From Ilumatobacter sp. (lineage in GTDB: Bacteria; Actinomycetota; Acidimicrobiia; Acidimicrobiales; Ilumatobacteraceae): a DNA stretch of 64,000 nt. The stretch spans positions 23,860-87,859 of the forward strand of contig REDU01000072.1 in assembly GCA_007693335.1 (NCBI GenBank), in the 5' to 3' direction. The notes under the pieces were generated by a model that did no database searches, had not been told where the DNA came from, and was given only the letters and a program-made list of their open reading frames with translations. The position numbers and the translations under genes were made by a program. This document shows positions 9,159 to 16,868 of this stretch, in pieces; the stretch's first letter is position 1; every line of letters starts with the position of its first letter.

Positions 9159-10097
9159 TCAGCCTCCTGGGTGGTCCGGGAGCACGAACGGATCGCGCCC
9201 CATCTGCTCGCGGATCGGCACGACGCTGGGGTTGGTCAGACTCCTCCGCTGCCAGTTCGCCCCATCGACCACCAGCGTGTGGCCCGAGATGAAGCGGGCG
9301 TACGGGGAAGCGAGAAAGGTGGCCGCCCACCCGAGCTCGTGACGTTGGCCGACACGCAGCGCCGGCTGGCACGCGTCCTTGTCGGAGGTGTTGTCGAGGT
9401 TGCCGCGAATATCCGCGGTCATGTCTTCGTGCGGCATCAGGCCGGGCACCAGGCCGTTGACCTGGATGCCGTACGGGCCCCACTCGACGGCCAGCGACTC
9501 GGTGAGGTTCTTGACCCCCGCCTTGGCGGCGGCGGAGTGGGCGAACCCCGGACCTCCGGTCCAGGCGTAACTGGCACCGATGTTGATGATCGAACCCGGT
9601 CGTCGAGCGGCGATGTGCCGTCGACCGAACTCCCGAGCACACAGATACGTGCCGGTGAGCGTGATGTCGACGACGGTTCGCCAGGCGTTGGGAGACATGT
9701 CCTCGGCGGGAACCGGGAAGTTGGCGGCCGCATTGTTGACCAAGACATCGGGGAGCCCGAAGCGCTGCTCCGCGGCGCTGAACATCGCCGCCACCGAGCC
9801 GGCGTCACGAATGTCGCACTCGACCGCCAGCACCCGTTCACCACCGGTGCGATCGACCTCGGCGAGCGCCGCTGCTCCGTCAGCGAGGTGCTCGCTGGAG
9901 CGGCTGGCGATCACCAGGTTCGCCCCGAGACGAGCGAACTCGACCGCCACGGCCTTACCGAGACCGGTGCCACCGCCGGTGACCACCACGGTGGCGGCCT
10001 CGAACGCGCCCTCCGGCAGAGCGCTCTCGCCGATCGGAGGTGGTGCGGGGAGTCCGATCAGACCACGGTCGTCGGACATCGTGGCATCGTCGGGCAT
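9159..10097 (-). CDS. 2,4-dienoyl-CoA reductase-type SDR
   Basis: A 312-residue SDR with the cofactor motif TGGGTGLGKAVAVEF and VNNAAANFP. The usual YxxxK is absent. The active site reads SYAWTG, then HSAAAK, so the Tyr lies 11 residues before a Ser that sits four before the Lys. That spacing is the Tyr-Ser-Lys arrangement known from mitochondrial 2,4-dienoyl-CoA reductases (family knowledge), and NFP after NNAAA is also typical of that group. The likely job is NADPH-dependent reduction of a dienoyl-CoA arising from an unsaturated substrate. It sits between an amidohydrolase and an enoyl-CoA hydratase in one operon. Confidence 0.85.
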   Translation of the reverse strand: MPDDATMSDDRGLIGLPAPPPIGESALPEGAFEAATVVVTGGGTGLGKAVAVEFARLGANLVIASRSSEHLADGAAALAEVDRTGGERVLAVECDIRDAGSVAAMFSAAEQRFGLPDVLVNNAAANFPVPAEDMSPNAWRTVVDITLTGTYLCAREFGRRHIAARRPGSIINIGASYAWTGGPGFAHSAAAKAGVKNLTESLAVEWGPYGIQVNGLVPGLMPHEDMTADIRGNLDNTSDKDACQPALRVGQRHELGWAATFLASPYARFISGHTLVVDGANWQRRSLTNPSVVPIREQMGRDPFVLPDHPGG

Positions 10098-10113
10098 TGT
10101 TGGCCGGCGTCGG

Positions 10114-11343
10114 TCAGGGCCGACGCCAGCGACCCGTGTCCGGATCGAGCCGGAGCATCCGGATCGCGTTGCCGCGGGCGATCTTGAGCACGGTGGCGTC
10201 GTCGAGATCGGCGATCTGCTCGGCGAAGATCTTCGTGGTGTCGGGCCACGTGGAGTCGGTGTGCGGATAGTCGGTCTCGAACGTCACGTTGTCGACACCG
10301 ATCCGGTGGAGGCTCTCGAGACCGTGGCGATCGCGGAAGAAGCAGCCGTAGATCTGACGGAACCAGTACGTGGACGGCGGCTCGGGCACGAGATCGGCCA
10401 CGCCGCCCCACGCACGGTGCTCCATCCACACATCGTCGGCGCGCTCGAGGATGTAGGGGATCCATCCGATCTGGCCTTCGCTGTAGGCCAGGCGCAGCTC
10501 GGGATGGCGCACCAGGATGCCCGAGAACAAGAAGTCGCTGAGCGAGCTCATGGCGTTGCCGAAGCTCAGCGTGGCGGCCACCGCAGGTGGCGCATCCGAC
10601 GATGTGGCCGGCATCTGGCTCGACGAACCGATGTGCATACAGATGACGGTGCCCGTCTCGTCGCACGCCTGGAAGAAGGGCTCCCAGTAGCCCGAGTGGA
10701 TCGTGGGCAGGCCGAGCTTGGCGGGGATCTCGCTGAATGCCACGGCGGTGCACCCGCGGGCGGCGTTACGGCGGACCTCGGCAGCGGCTGCCTCGACATC
10801 CCACAGCGGCACGATCGGGAGCGGGATGAGCCGGCCGCCGGAGTCACCGCACCACTCGTCGACCATCCAGTCGTTGTAGGCACGCACGCATGCCATGGCG
10901 AGGTCCTTGTCGGCGGCTTCGGCGAAGGTCTGGCCGCAGAACCGTGGGAACGTGGGGAAGCACAGCGATGCCTCGACGTTGTCGACGTCCATGTCTTCGA
11001 GCCGGGCGGCCGGGTCGTAGCACCCGGGACGCATCTCGTCGTAGGTGATCGGTGAGAGCGTCATGTCGTCGCGGTCGAAGCCGACCGCCGCCACGTGCCG
11101 CTTGTGGGGAGCCACCAGATCACCGTAGAACCACGTGTCGGCCTTGGGCTTGGAGTCGTCCCACTCGATGTCGTAGCTGGTCCCACCCTTGTAGACCATC
11201 GAGCCGATACCGCGCCGCTCGACGCGGGGCGCATCGGGGTGGCTCGCCCATTTCGATGGGAGCCACCGCTCGAAGAGGTGCGGTGGTTCGACGACGTGAT
11301 CGTCGACGGAGATGATCTTGGGGATCGTGCGTTCGCCCATCAT
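10114..11343 (-). CDS. COG2159 metal-dependent amidohydrolase (paralogue 1)
   Basis: A 409-residue TIM-barrel hydrolase of the Amidohydro_2 family, which includes decarboxylases and C-C hydrolases. The metal-ligand candidates are DDHV near the N-terminus, His in CMHIGSSSQ and the Asp in FETDYPH. It is closely similar over its length to the protein at 22481 (shared PTFPRFCGQTF, YNDWMVDEWCG and EGQIGWIPYILERAD). The start has a GAGGAG ribosome site; a second ATG directly follows the first. It heads the six-gene minus-strand operon and lies just downstream of cluster operator 2. A role on a cyclic or beta-keto intermediate is an inference. Confidence 0.87.
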   Translation of the reverse strand: MMGERTIPKIISVDDHVVEPPHLFERWLPSKWASHPDAPRVERRGIGSMVYKGGTSYDIEWDDSKPKADTWFYGDLVAPHKRHVAAVGFDRDDMTLSPITYDEMRPGCYDPAARLEDMDVDNVEASLCFPTFPRFCGQTFAEAADKDLAMACVRAYNDWMVDEWCGDSGGRLIPLPIVPLWDVEAAAAEVRRNAARGCTAVAFSEIPAKLGLPTIHSGYWEPFFQACDETGTVICMHIGSSSQMPATSSDAPPAVAATLSFGNAMSSLSDFLFSGILVRHPELRLAYSEGQIGWIPYILERADDVWMEHRAWGGVADLVPEPPSTYWFRQIYGCFFRDRHGLESLHRIGVDNVTFETDYPHTDSTWPDTTKIFAEQIADLDDATVLKIARGNAIRMLRLDPDTGRWRRP

Positions 11344-11400
11344 GGCCGGTCACTCCTCGGGGTTCGGTGCGCGGGGTCGGCGCTCGTGGCCGATCTCGTT

Positions 11401-11417
11401 TCTGACACCGTATCAGA
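11401..11417. promoter_or_regulatory. Cluster operator 2
   Basis: TCTGACACCGTATCAGA. On the minus strand it contains TACGGT, a possible -10 box, between the two arms. It sits 58 bp upstream of the amidohydrolase start at 11343 and overlaps the stop codon of the preceding gene. This marks a second promoter inside an otherwise continuous minus-strand array. Confidence 0.7.
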
Positions 11418-12345
11418 TCTTGGCGAGAACCTCGATCGCGAACCGCTCGAGTACTTCGAGGAAGACGGGCAGCTCGAGGCCGGGCAGATTGACCACCAGC
11501 GCAGTACCGCCTGCGGCGCGGAGTTGCCCGATCTCGTCGATGACGGTCTCCGACGACCATGCACTGGCCCCGCTCCCCCCGCTGGCGAACGCCGCCATGG
11601 TCTGCGGGATCACCGCGATGTCGATCGGATCGGTGCGGCCGGCATCCTCCATCATCTGGTGCAGGCGGCTGATCCGCGACCCGAGCTCGTCGACACCCTC
11701 GATGCCGGGCGTGCCGAGATGCGGGGCAGCGGACCGGGGGGACGGCATCGGGGACCATCCCTGGGCGTGGCGAACCACCCGGCGCATCGCTGCCAGGGAG
11801 TTGCCACCCACCCAGATCGGAGGATGGGGTCGCTGTGTCGGGATCGGCCTCACCACCGTTCCCGCAGCCCGGTACGACGGCCCGTCGCGATGAACCGGCT
11901 CACCCGACCATGCCTGCTTGATGGCCTCGAGGGTGTCGTCGGCCACTGCGGCGCGTTGCGCGTAGTCGCCGCCGAGCGCGTCGAACTCGGCTTCGAGGTA
12001 GCCGACACCGACACCCAGTGTCACGCGGCCCGACGAGAGGACATCGAGGCTGGCGACCGCCTTGGCGGCCAGGAACGGATTGCGGTAGCCGAGCACGAGC
12101 AAGTTGGTGTGCAGGCGGAGTGTCGTGGTGGCTGCTGCAGCGAACGACAGGGCCACGAAGGGGTCCACCGTCGGGTGACCACCCCGCCCGATCCAGGTCT
12201 CGTCGGGAGCCGGGTGGTCGGTGACGAACACGGCGTCGATCCCGAGCCGCTCAGCGGCTTCGGCACATGCCCCGATGCCCGCACCGGTCAGCAGTTCGGC
12301 GTCGGCCGGGATCCGGTCGACCGGAAGGCCGATGCTGACGAACAT
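11413..12345 (-). CDS. Luciferase-like F420-dependent oxidoreductase
   Basis: A 310-residue protein of the luciferase-like monooxygenase fold, in the style of the F420-dependent TIGR03619 group. Visible landmarks are FVTDHPAP, VGVGYLEAEFDALGG, PIWVGGNSLAAMRR and HAQGWSPMP. The start MFVSIGLPVD at 12345 overlaps the stop of the SDR gene by one base (TGATG), while the frame upstream belongs to another gene. The family carries out hydride transfer with F420H2 or flavin. Here it could oxidise an alcohol or reduce a double bond of the substrate. It is the last gene of the eight-gene operon. Confidence 0.85.
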   Translation of the reverse strand: MFVSIGLPVDRIPADAELLTGAGIGACAEAAERLGIDAVFVTDHPAPDETWIGRGGHPTVDPFVALSFAAAATTTLRLHTNLLVLGYRNPFLAAKAVASLDVLSSGRVTLGVGVGYLEAEFDALGGDYAQRAAVADDTLEAIKQAWSGEPVHRDGPSYRAAGTVVRPIPTQRPHPPIWVGGNSLAAMRRVVRHAQGWSPMPSPRSAAPHLGTPGIEGVDELGSRISRLHQMMEDAGRTDPIDIAVIPQTMAAFASGGSGASAWSSETVIDEIGQLRAAGGTALVVNLPGLELPVFLEVLERFAIEVLAKI

Positions 12346-13061
12346 CAGCGCTCGTTGACAGCGATGCCGCCGTCGACCCAGAGGGTGGTGCCGGTGACGA
12401 ACGAGGCATCGGAGCCGGCGAGGTAGGTGACCGCAGCAGCCACGTCGTCGGGTGTGCCCACGCGTTTCACGGGCGTGAGATCGACGAGCTTGTCGCGCCG
12501 CCCGGGTCCCGCCAGGAAGGGTGCGGTCATCGGCGTCTCGATGAACCCGGGCGCCACGGCGTTCACCCGGATCGAGCGCGGCGCCAGTTCGAGCGCCAGC
12601 ATCTTGGTCAACATCCACGCCCCGGCCTTGGCCACGCAGTACGCCCCGTTGTTGACCGTGGCGTGCTGGTACTCCCCCGAGGTGATCACTGTGATGGTGC
12701 CGCCATCGACCATGATCGGCACCAGCTCCCTGGTGGACACGAGGAGTCCGTTGAGATTCACGTCGAGCACGTGGTGCCATCCCTCGAGCGACGACTCCAT
12801 GAGCGGGGCGGGGCCGTCGAGGATCGTCCCGGCGGCCAGCACGAGGTGATCGAGCCGACCGAACCGGTCACGCACGTGGTCAGCCAGCTGGCGACACGAC
12901 TCCTCGTCGGTGACGTCGACCTGAGGCTGGTCGCCGTCGCTGACGACCAGATCGGCCACCACGACCCCAGCGCCGAGCGATCGGAAACGCTCCACGCATG
13001 CCGCCCCGATGCCGCTCGCGCCACCGGTCACCACCGCGACCGCCCCCTCGAAGCCGCTCAC
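12345..13061 (-). CDS. Short-chain dehydrogenase/reductase
   Basis: A 238-residue classical SDR with TGGASGIGAACVERF, an Asp in VVADLVVSDGD that favours NAD, the catalytic Ser in ITSGEYQ and Tyr/Lys in YCVAK. The tail SFVTGTTLWVDGG is standard. The GTG start lies one base after the stop of the TetR gene, so regulator and enzyme are translated together. Predicted to be an alcohol or 3-hydroxyacyl-CoA dehydrogenase of the cluster. Confidence 0.87.
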   Translation of the reverse strand: MSGFEGAVAVVTGGASGIGAACVERFRSLGAGVVVADLVVSDGDQPQVDVTDEESCRQLADHVRDRFGRLDHLVLAAGTILDGPAPLMESSLEGWHHVLDVNLNGLLVSTRELVPIMVDGGTITVITSGEYQHATVNNGAYCVAKAGAWMLTKMLALELAPRSIRVNAVAPGFIETPMTAPFLAGPGRRDKLVDLTPVKRVGTPDDVAAAVTYLAGSDASFVTGTTLWVDGGIAVNER

Positions 13062-13062
13062 A

Positions 13063-13749
13063 TCACGCTCGATCCGGCAGACCCGCGCTGGGCAGGTGCG
13101 GGGCGGCGAGCGTCTGGTGGAGCACGGTCGCCAGGGTCGACCGGAGGTCGCTGACGCTCGAACCGGCGCGACCCAGTCCCACCTGGTACGAGAGCAGACG
13201 CTCGAGCATCGCCAGCATCGCTGCGCCGGTGGCGAACGGGTCGAGTGACCGACTCAGCCGGCCGGCTTCGATCCCGTTGCGGACCATCGCGGCCATGGCC
13301 TCGACCATCGGCACACTGGCCCTCCGGCGCACCGCCCGGAACCGACGATCTCCCTCCTCGGCCTTGAGGTTGCGGATGCGCAGCACGCCACGGTTCGCGT
13401 TCCAGTACCGCCGATAGGCATCGACGAAATCGAGCGCGCTCTCGAGGCCGTCCTCGGCGTGCCAGTCGGACGAGAAGTACTCGACCAGCGCCCGTTCGTC
13501 TTCCCCGGCCTCCTCCGCCAACATCAGGATCGCATCGTCGACGTCGTTGAAGTACTGGTAGAAGGTGGCCGGCGACGTGCCGATGGCGCGGGTGATGTCG
13601 ACCACCTTGAGTTCGAGCACACCGTTGCTGTCGAGGAATCGGGCGGTCTCGTCGAGCAGCCGGCGACGGGTTGCTCTCGCCCGCGCGCCGATGACCCGCC
13701 CATCGGCTGCCTGTTGCTCTGAAGCCATCTTCGTCGACATACCTTCCAT
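13063..13749 (-). CDS. TetR-family transcriptional regulator
   Basis: A 228-residue regulator with an N-terminal helix-turn-helix: RARATRRRLLDETARFLDSN, then VVDITRAIGTSPATFYQYF with the recognition helix in TSPATFYQYF. The C-terminal part is an all-helical ligand-binding domain of normal length. It is the only regulator gene in the 30-kb catabolic cluster. It lies inside the operon whose promoter carries cluster operator 3, between SDR genes. The simplest reading is an autoregulated repressor of the TCTGAC-N5-GTCAGA sites that is released by a CoA thioester or substrate; the DNA target is an inference. Two in-frame ATGs (13749, 13740) are possible starts. Confidence 0.87.
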   Translation of the reverse strand: MEGMSTKMASEQQAADGRVIGARARATRRRLLDETARFLDSNGVLELKVVDITRAIGTSPATFYQYFNDVDDAILMLAEEAGEDERALVEYFSSDWHAEDGLESALDFVDAYRRYWNANRGVLRIRNLKAEEGDRRFRAVRRRASVPMVEAMAAMVRNGIEAGRLSRSLDPFATGAAMLAMLERLLSYQVGLGRAGSSVSDLRSTLATVLHQTLAAPHLPSAGLPDRA

Positions 13750-13767
13750 GCACGCGCGGGGCGCGCC

Positions 13768-14667
13768 CTAGACCCCGTACACGGGTGCAGGTGAGGGGGC
13801 GCTCTTCAGCAGCTCTGACACCACCGACCCTACTTCCGACGGTTCGTACCGGGCGCGTTTGTCGTTCACCGCACCGTGCTGCCAGCCGTCGGCCACCGAC
13901 AGCTCCCCACCCGCGATCTCGAACACCCGACCCGAGACGTCACAATCGCCCGATCCGAGCCAGACCACCAGCGGGCTCACGTTCGCAGGGTCCATGGCAT
14001 CGAAGCCCTCGTCGGGCGGGCGCATCATCTCCGCGAACGCATCCTCGGTCATGCGGCTCCGAGCCGACGGAGCGATGCAGTTGGCCCGGATCCCGTATCG
14101 GTCGAGCTCGGCCGCCGCCACCACCGTGAAAGTGGCGATGCCGGCTTTGGCTGCCGAATAGTTCGCCTGCGAGACACTGCCGAACAGACCGGCACCTGAC
14201 GACGTGGTGACGATCCGGGGGCTCGCCCCGCGGCCGGCCTTCGACTCGGCCCGCCAGTGGTCGATGGCATGTCGGACCGGACAGAACATGCCGCGCAGAT
14301 GGACCCGGATCACGGCGTCCCATTCGTCGACGCTCATGTTCACCAACATCCGATCGCGTACGATGCCTGCGTTGCACACCAGCGTGTCGAGCCGACCCCA
14401 CGTGTCGAGCGCCTGGGCGATCATCGCCCCGGCGGAGTCCATCTCGCTGACGTCGTCGCCGTTCACGATGGCCTCGCCGCCCATCGCGGAGATCTCGTCG
14501 ACCACCTGCGCTGCGGGTCCGGGATCGTTCCCCTCACCCGTCAGCGAAGCACCCACGTCGTTGACCACCACCTTGGCGCCCTCGGCAGCGAACGCCAGGG
14601 CGTGAGCACGCCCGAGACCCCGGCCCGCTCCGGTCACGATCACGACCCGTCCGTCACAGATTCCCAT
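13768..14667 (-). CDS. SDR of the multifunctional-enzyme type 2 (17-beta-HSD4-like)
   Basis: A 299-residue SDR resembling the (3R)-hydroxyacyl-CoA dehydrogenase domain of peroxisomal MFE-2 and the mycobacterial steroid side-chain enzyme ChsB1. Motifs are TGAGRGLGRAHALAF, a long insert after VVVNDVGAS (EGNDPGPA), NAGIVRDRML, and the active site SSSGAGLFG and YSAAK. The NDVG and RDRM signatures are specific for this branch (family knowledge). Predicted step: oxidation of a 3-hydroxyacyl-CoA to the 3-oxoacyl-CoA. It is the first gene upstream of the TetR gene in the same operon, with an 18-bp gap. Confidence 0.88.
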   Translation of the reverse strand: MGICDGRVVIVTGAGRGLGRAHALAFAAEGAKVVVNDVGASLTGEGNDPGPAAQVVDEISAMGGEAIVNGDDVSEMDSAGAMIAQALDTWGRLDTLVCNAGIVRDRMLVNMSVDEWDAVIRVHLRGMFCPVRHAIDHWRAESKAGRGASPRIVTTSSGAGLFGSVSQANYSAAKAGIATFTVVAAAELDRYGIRANCIAPSARSRMTEDAFAEMMRPPDEGFDAMDPANVSPLVVWLGSGDCDVSGRVFEIAGGELSVADGWQHGAVNDKRARYEPSEVGSVVSELLKSAPSPAPVYGV

Positions 14668-14709
14668 CGATCCACCTCTCTTGTTGCGGTTCCACGTCTC
14701 TCGGTCGGT

Positions 14710-15681
14710 TCACGGCCGGATCAGCATGTCGGCGATGGCGAGCGAGTGATCATCGGTCGAGCCGAACGAGACATCGAGCGCCACGGCCCGCTTCCAGTAG
14801 CGCTGGGCGTCGACCTCCCAGGTGAATCCCATCCCACCGTGGATCTGGATACCGGTCTTGCCGCAGAACAACGCTGCGTGACCGGCCACGGCCTTGGCCC
14901 CGCTCACGGCGCGCGCCGGCTCGGCATCGCTCGCATCGTCGAGGGCGCACCCTCCGGCACGGACCGCGGCACGGGCCACATCGGCATGAACGAACATCTC
15001 GGCGAGCATGTGCTTGACCGCCTGGAAGCTTCCGATGGGGCGTCCGAACTGCTCGCGACCCTTGGCGTACTCGTTCGCCAGATCGGTGGCTGCTGCCGCG
15101 ACGCCCACCTGGAGAGCAGCCGTGAGGAGAACGCCCAGTTCGGAGAGCTCGCGAACCGGCGTGCCGGTCGCGATCACCGCTGAGTTCGAGCGCACCTGAT
15201 CGAGCCCGTCGAGGCAGATCAGCACCGGTCCGAGCGGATCGAGCGGCCGGCCAACGGGATCGAGCGTCAGGCTCGCGGGGTCGATGCGCCGAAGGTCGTG
15301 GCCGTCGAACCACAACAGGTCGTCCACCTCGGTGGCGTGTTCGATCATCGTGACACCCCCCGACGGCTCGAACATCGAGACGATCCGGGTGCCGTCGGCG
15401 GCGCCGTCGATCAGCTCGGCGGCGAGGTGGGTCGCCACCAAGGGTCCGGGCACCAGCCCGCGGCCCAGCTCCTCGTACACCAACGTGGCCTCGCGGGCGC
15501 CCATGCCGTCGCTACGGAGCGAGAAGACGCCCATGTCGCCCAGCTCACGCCACTTCGTGCGGTCGAGCACGGCGTCGGTCTCCTCGACCGAGTGGAGCCA
15601 CTCGGCCGGGAACCGCCCGGCCACGAACGCTCGCATCCCCTCTGCGAGGGCCACCTGGTCGTCGGTCACCCAGAAGTCCAT
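14710..15681 (-). CDS. Acyl-CoA dehydrogenase, small partner (pair 1)
   Basis: A 323-residue ACAD, shorter than the usual 380, with a compressed middle domain. It has the C-terminal flavin and substrate motif GIQIHGGMGFTWEVD, where the Glu matches the catalytic base position of MCAD-type enzymes, and the FGRPIGSFQAVKHMLAEM helix. Its start overlaps the larger ACAD by 16 bp. Adjacent short plus long ACADs are the hallmark of the alpha2beta2 steroid or terpenoid ACADs such as ChsE1-ChsE2. This subunit probably supplies the catalytic base, and a complex is inferred. Confidence 0.85.
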   Translation of the reverse strand: MDFWVTDDQVALAEGMRAFVAGRFPAEWLHSVEETDAVLDRTKWRELGDMGVFSLRSDGMGAREATLVYEELGRGLVPGPLVATHLAAELIDGAADGTRIVSMFEPSGGVTMIEHATEVDDLLWFDGHDLRRIDPASLTLDPVGRPLDPLGPVLICLDGLDQVRSNSAVIATGTPVRELSELGVLLTAALQVGVAAAATDLANEYAKGREQFGRPIGSFQAVKHMLAEMFVHADVARAAVRAGGCALDDASDAEPARAVSGAKAVAGHAALFCGKTGIQIHGGMGFTWEVDAQRYWKRAVALDVSFGSTDDHSLAIADMLIRP

Positions 15682-16868
15682 CCGCGCTCCTTCGGCTGGC
15701 CGAGCAGACGCTCGGCGACAATGTTCTTCTGGACCTGCGAGGTACCCGCGGCGATCGACATCGACAGGGCGTGGATGCGGCCCTGCACGTGACGGCCGGT
15801 CGGGAGCTCACCGATGTCGTCGAGCGACAGCGAGGCCCGATCGAGCAACCGCAGGGCGAGATCGCCCATCCGGTGCCGGAGATCGGTGTACGCCAGCTTG
15901 AAGACGTTGCCACCGGCGCCGACCAGACCGGTGCGGGTGGCTTCTGAGATGTTGCGACGGGTCAGCGCCCACAGGGCATCGAGTTCGGCAGCCAGCATCC
16001 CGAGCTCGCGCCGCAACCCGAGGTCGTCCCACGCGGTGCCGCCGCGCCGTGTCACCTTGCGGGCCAGCTCGGCCAACTCCCGGCAGAGTTCCATCGAGTC
16101 GAGCATCTCCGACACGAAGGCGGTGCCCCGCTCGAAGCTGAGCGTGACCATGGCCACCCGCCAACCGTCGTTCTCGTTGCCGACGCGGTTCGACACGGGG
16201 ATCCGCACCTCGTCGAGGTACATCTCGCAGAACTCGGTCGAACCCTCCATCGTGCGCAGCGGCCGGACGTCGATGCCGGGTGCGTCCATCGGCATGATCA
16301 ACCAGGTGATCCCTCGGTGCTTGGGAGCGTCGGTGTCGGTGCGCACGAGCATCTCGCAGTAATCGGCCACATGGGCGAAGCTGGTCCAGATCTTCTGACC
16401 GCTGACCACGTAGTCGTCACCGTCGCGGACCGCTCGACACCGCAAGCTGGCGAGATCGCTACCAGCGCTCGGTTCGCTGAAGCCCTGACACCAGATGTGG
16501 TCGCCGCGCAGGATCCCGGGAAGGTGGTGCTCCTTCTGTTCGGGTGTGGCCTCGACCACGAGCGTGGGCCCGGCGTGGAGCAGGCCGACGAAGTTCATCC
16601 CCACGTACGGCGCCCGAGCGCGCTCGGTCTCCTCGAGGAAGATGAGGTGCTCGGTGGGTGATGCACCGCGGCCGCCGTAGTCGCGCGGCCAGTTGATGCC
16701 GGCGTAGCCGGCGTCGTGCAGCGTCCGCTGCCATCGTGAGTCGTAGGCACGACGGGCGGGCCAGTCGGAGCGGTCGGGGGTGGGCCCGACGTCGGGGAGC
16801 ACGGACTCGAGCCACGCCCGCAGCTCGGTCCGGAACTGTTCCTCTTCATCGGTGTAGCGGAGATCCAT
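15666..16868 (-). CDS. Acyl-CoA dehydrogenase, large partner (pair 1)
   Basis: A 400-residue ACAD with GFSEPSAGSDLASLRCRAV, the KIWTSFAHVADYCEMLVRT strand and a C-terminal GTSQVQKNIVAERLLG segment. The start at 16868 shares one base with the stop of the ligase gene (TGATG), which excludes the longer open frame upstream. With the 323-residue partner it should form a heteromeric flavoenzyme that introduces the 2,3-double bond into an acyl-CoA. Electron transfer would go to ETF, which is not encoded in this window. Confidence 0.87.
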   Translation of the reverse strand: MDLRYTDEEEQFRTELRAWLESVLPDVGPTPDRSDWPARRAYDSRWQRTLHDAGYAGINWPRDYGGRGASPTEHLIFLEETERARAPYVGMNFVGLLHAGPTLVVEATPEQKEHHLPGILRGDHIWCQGFSEPSAGSDLASLRCRAVRDGDDYVVSGQKIWTSFAHVADYCEMLVRTDTDAPKHRGITWLIMPMDAPGIDVRPLRTMEGSTEFCEMYLDEVRIPVSNRVGNENDGWRVAMVTLSFERGTAFVSEMLDSMELCRELAELARKVTRRGGTAWDDLGLRRELGMLAAELDALWALTRRNISEATRTGLVGAGGNVFKLAYTDLRHRMGDLALRLLDRASLSLDDIGELPTGRHVQGRIHALSMSIAAGTSQVQKNIVAERLLGQPKERGWTSG

